Shown one piece after another: positions 7,059-8,628 of a stretch of DNA of 8,628 nucleotides (the first letter of the stretch is position 1; the number at the start of each line of letters is the position of its first letter). Under the pieces are notes generated by a model that was given only the letters and a program-made list of their open reading frames with translations, was not told the DNA's origin and did not search any database. Position numbers and translations under genes: made by a program. This stretch comes from JBBSEZ01 sp038239195 (GTDB lineage: Bacteria > Planctomycetota > Planctomycetia > Gemmatales > Gemmataceae), in contig JBBSEZ010000423.1 in assembly GCA_038239195.1 (NCBI GenBank), forward strand, positions 1 to 8,628, written 5' to 3'.

Positions 7059-7745
7059 ATGCCAACCCCCAAAAAGTCCAGGTCTCGGGCCGTGGCCAAG
7101 CGCCCCTTCAACATTCAGGAGGCCCTCGTTCTGGTGCGCGAGGCCGTCGCCCCTCACCCCAAGGCGGCGCTCTTCGAGTTGTACGCCGAGGGCCACGCCT
7201 CCGTCTTCGAGGTCCTCGTCGCCTGCATCCTCTCCATCCGCACGCGCGACGAGACCACCCTGCCGACCTCCCGGCGGCTCTTCGCCCGCGCCCGCACGCC
7301 GGCGGCGATGGCGAAGCTGGCCCTTGAGGAGATCGACGCGCTCATCGCCACCTGCACCTTCCACGAGCCCAAGGCGCTGCAGATTCGCGAGATCGCCCGG
7401 CGCGCCGTCGAGGAGCACGGCGGGGAACTGCCGTGCGACCAGTCGGCGCTCCTCGGCCTGCGCGGGGTCGGGCCCAAGTGCGCCAACCTCGTGCTCGGCA
7501 TCGTCTGCGGCCAGCCGTTCATCGGCGTGGACGTCCACGTCCACCGCGTCACCAACCGCTGGGGCTACGTCGAGGCCAAGACGCCGGAAAAGACGATGGT
7601 GGAATTGCAGAAGAAGTTGCCCCGGCCTTACTGGGTCGAGATCAACGCGCTCCTCGTCCCGTTCGGCAAGCACATTTGTACTGGTAGACCACATTGTTCG
7701 ACGTGTCCGTTGCTAGAGATATGCCAACAGGTCGGCGTGACGTGA
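7059..7745 (+). CDS. nth: Endonuclease III-like DNA glycosylase / AP lyase with a replaced C-terminal tail
   Basis: This HhH-GPD superfamily protein (228 residues; E. coli Nth has 211) should excise oxidised pyrimidines and nick abasic sites in base excision repair. The helix-hairpin-helix is LLGLRGVGPKCANLVLG (131-147), with the catalytic lysine K140. The catalytic aspartate is D158 in VDVHVHRVTNRWG. The C-terminal [4Fe-4S] loop has C207, C213, C216 and C222, spaced C-X5-C-X2-C-X5-C; the usual Nth spacing is C-X6-C-X2-C-X5-C. Codons up to H205 are GC-rich like the neighbours. After 7673 they change abruptly to ATT, TGT, ACT, AGA, TTG, CTA, ATA and CAA (36 G/C of 72 bases by hand count). A second, host-like copy of this tail lies at 8545-8628. 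The start is uncertain: ATG 7059 (MPTPKKSRSR) fits family length, while in-frame ATG 7005 would add 18 residues. Neither has a clear ribosome site. Confidence 0.9.
   Translation: MPTPKKSRSRAVAKRPFNIQEALVLVREAVAPHPKAALFELYAEGHASVFEVLVACILSIRTRDETTLPTSRRLFARARTPAAMAKLALEEIDALIATCTFHEPKALQIREIARRAVEEHGGELPCDQSALLGLRGVGPKCANLVLGIVCGQPFIGVDVHVHRVTNRWGYVEAKTPEKTMVELQKKLPRPYWVEINALLVPFGKHICTGRPHCSTCPLLEICQQVGVT
7665..7673 (+). repeat. Left copy of 9-base direct repeat GGCAAGCAC
   Basis: This in-frame GGCAAGCAC (Gly-Lys-His, residues 203-205 of nth) marks the exact point where nth codon use changes. It is identical to 8554-8562, where the displaced tail copy begins its clear homology. It may be the insertion or recombination site, or only the last codons the two tails share. 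Confidence 0.75.
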
Positions 7746-7776
7746 CATCAGTAACGATGGGAGGTCAGGGCGAATC

Positions 7777-8460
7777 TCAGGCGTCGGCCTTGCCCAGGAT
7801 CAAATCGAGCGCCCAGCAGCCCCGGACGTGCGGGCCGGGCGAGCGCAGGTGGATGAGGATGGCGTCGTCGATGCAGCCCGCCTCCTCAAGAGCGTCGGCC
7901 AAGACGGCGAGGCGGAGCAGGTCCAGTTCGCCGGAAGGCATGGAGCGGTTGTCGTAGGTGGCCTGGGCCAACCCCTGGATCTCCGGCGAGCGAAGGGAAG
8001 TGTCGAAGGCAAGCTTCGCGCGTGGGTTGCCGACCACGTCCCGAAGGATTCCGGCCAACGCTTTCCGTTCCCCAGATCGTTTCCACGCCCTTGCGGTATC
8101 GAGGGTGAGCGACAGTCCCCAGCGCGCGGCCCAGTGGGCGTCGCACGGTTCGCTCGCGGCGCTGGCGGCGCGCGTGGCGATGGCGTCCGGGGTCATCCGC
8201 TGGTCTTCCTCCTGTGCCGCCGCCGCTCCCCGCCAGGCCGCTTGCAGTCGGTCCTTGTCCGCTTGCTTGCCGGGGCTGTCGGCGTATTCCTCCAGAGCGG
8301 TGATGGCCGCCTTGCTCCGCTCATCGGTCAGCCAGTCCCACAGGCGTCGCCCGCAGGACGCCGCAAACAGGCGCAGCTTGCGGACTTTGATGCGCCGCCC
8401 CTTCAGCCACTCCAACATCATTGAGGGGCCCGACGATTTCAGCCACTCCGCCTCCGTCAT
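7777..8460 (-). CDS. Planctomycete paralogous-family hypothetical protein (MTEAEWL...HVRGCW type)
   Basis: The 227-residue product has the pattern of a family I remember as multicopy in Gemmataceae and without an assigned function. Features are MTEAEWL at the start, KLRLFAASCGRRLWDWLTDERSKAA (28-52), GILRDVVGNP (137-146), QATYDNRSM (166-174), LADALEEAGC (187-196) and HVRGCWALDLILGK (211-224). It is predicted to be soluble and helical, with no signal peptide, membrane segment or recognisable nuclease or recombinase signature. The ATG at 8458-8460 is fixed by GGGGAGGGG (complement of 8466-8474) 5 bases upstream; the open frame continues upstream to 8562 but that extension is unrelated to the family. 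Its base composition is host-like. It is convergent with nth (31 bases between stop codons) and lies between the two nth tail copies, so it is the only gene carried by the putative inserted block. Confidence 0.8.
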   Translation of the reverse strand: MTEAEWLKSSGPSMMLEWLKGRRIKVRKLRLFAASCGRRLWDWLTDERSKAAITALEEYADSPGKQADKDRLQAAWRGAAAAQEEDQRMTPDAIATRAASAASEPCDAHWAARWGLSLTLDTARAWKRSGERKALAGILRDVVGNPRAKLAFDTSLRSPEIQGLAQATYDNRSMPSGELDLLRLAVLADALEEAGCIDDAILIHLRSPGPHVRGCWALDLILGKADA

Positions 8461-8465
8461 GCTCG

Positions 8466-8474
8466 CCCCTCCCC
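8466..8474 (-). promoter_or_regulatory. Ribosome binding site of the minus-strand family gene
   Basis: Read on the minus strand, GGGGAGGGG ends 5 bases before the ATG at 8460. It decides this start over the longer open frame that runs to 8562. Confidence 0.75.
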
Positions 8475-8544
8475 ACGGCCTGGTGACTCCCGCAGCCAGG
8501 GTAGCATCCACGACCACCCACGTCGAGTAACTTACCCCTCGCCA

Positions 8545-8628
8545 GTGCCGCCGGGCAAGCACGTCTGCACGGGCACCTCGCCGAAGTGCTCCACCTGCCC
8601 GCTGCTCGACACGTGCCGGCAGGTGGGC
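8545..8628 (+). pseudogene. Displaced C-terminal fragment of nth ([4Fe-4S] loop); runs off right edge
   Basis: In the frame of 8554 the sequence reads V-P-P-GKHVCTGTSPKCSTCPLL, then DTCRQVG, to the window end. This is the endonuclease III iron-sulphur loop with the canonical C-X6-C-X2-C-X5-C spacing. It matches the tail of the intact nth (15 of 21 aligned residues after GKH by eye). Upstream of V-P the frame (RRVTYPS) has no similarity to nth and there is no catalytic domain, so the fragment cannot be a functional glycosylase. Codons are GC-rich like the genome (48 G/C of 66 bases from 8563 on), consistent with it being the original tail. It includes the right copy of GGCAAGCAC at 8554-8562. 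A tail remnant of a second nth gene is the main alternative. Confidence 0.8.

Larger units (their letters stand above)
7674..8562. mobile_element. Putative inserted block in the 3' end of nth (889 bases, one GGCAAGCAC included)
   Basis: The block is inferred from three facts in the sequence: the nth tail is present twice, both copies start at an identical 9-mer, and the tail now fused to nth is compositionally foreign while the distal copy is host-like. From left to right the block holds a diverged 72-base nth tail with stop codon, a 31-base gap, a complete minus-strand gene (7777-8460) and about 90 bases upstream of that gene. ACTGG (7680-7684) and CCAGT (8542-8546) lie inverted 6-7 bases inside the two GGCAAGCAC copies, but are too short to count as terminal repeats. 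No transposase, integrase, reverse transcriptase or known homing endonuclease domain is seen. The foreign composition is confined to about 7674-7776; the rest looks host-like. Alternatives are a partial duplication of nth followed by tail divergence, or recombination with a second nth gene. Confidence 0.55.

Noticed and set aside
5410..7065. A 551-codon open frame on the minus strand opposite the LRR genes
   Set aside because: It spans two plus-strand genes with strong domain evidence. The long frame is a by-product of GC-rich codons and repeated LRR units, and its translation is low-complexity without recognisable domains.
7750..8531. AGTAAC at 7750-7755 and 8526-8531, and the palindrome GTAACTTAC (8527-8535), as element ends
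   Set aside because: Six shared bases at unequal distances from the two junctions are expected by chance; GGCAAGCAC fits the coding break points far better.

Overview
The window is GC-rich DNA from what looks like a Gemmata-type planctomycete. The main evidence is two tandem proteins with the N-terminal 'repeat-companion' domain (TIGR02996), one protein of a 'MTEAEWL...HVRGCW' family I remember as multicopy in Gemmataceae, a secreted WD40 protein and a DUF5685 protein. Species-level assignment is not possible from the sequence alone.

Layout, left to right. Bases 1-316 (minus) hold the early part of a quinol-type nitric oxide reductase gene. It has lost its 5' end and carries an apparent frameshift. 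Next is hemL (428-1735, minus), glutamate-1-semialdehyde aminomutase of tetrapyrrole synthesis. Its leader contains a potential pseudoknot (1755-1807), followed by a cluster of three palindromic repeat units (1833-1922). A DUF5685 gene (1944-2984, minus) is divergent from a seven-bladed WD40 propeller gene (3157-4161, plus). Then come two tandem TIGR02996/leucine-rich-repeat genes (4267-5652 and 5677-6993) and an endonuclease III-like gene, nth (7059-7745), all on the plus strand. A planctomycete family gene (7777-8460) lies convergent on the minus strand.

The most striking feature is at the right end. The last ~24 codons of nth, which encode its whole iron-sulphur loop, have codon use and base composition unlike the rest of the gene. 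A second, host-like copy of the same C-terminal coding segment lies ~0.9 kb downstream (8545-8628, running off the window). Both copies begin at an identical in-frame 9-mer, GGCAAGCAC (7665-7673 and 8554-8562). The simplest reading is that an ~889-bp block carrying the minus-strand family gene entered the 3' end of nth, supplied a diverged replacement tail that keeps nth intact, and displaced the native tail. No known recombinase is encoded in the block.

The genes otherwise look like ordinary planctomycete chromosome: housekeeping (hemL, nth) mixed with repeat-rich proteins. The two LRR genes and nth are closely spaced and could be co-transcribed. I see no tRNA, rRNA, CRISPR array or recognisable transposase.
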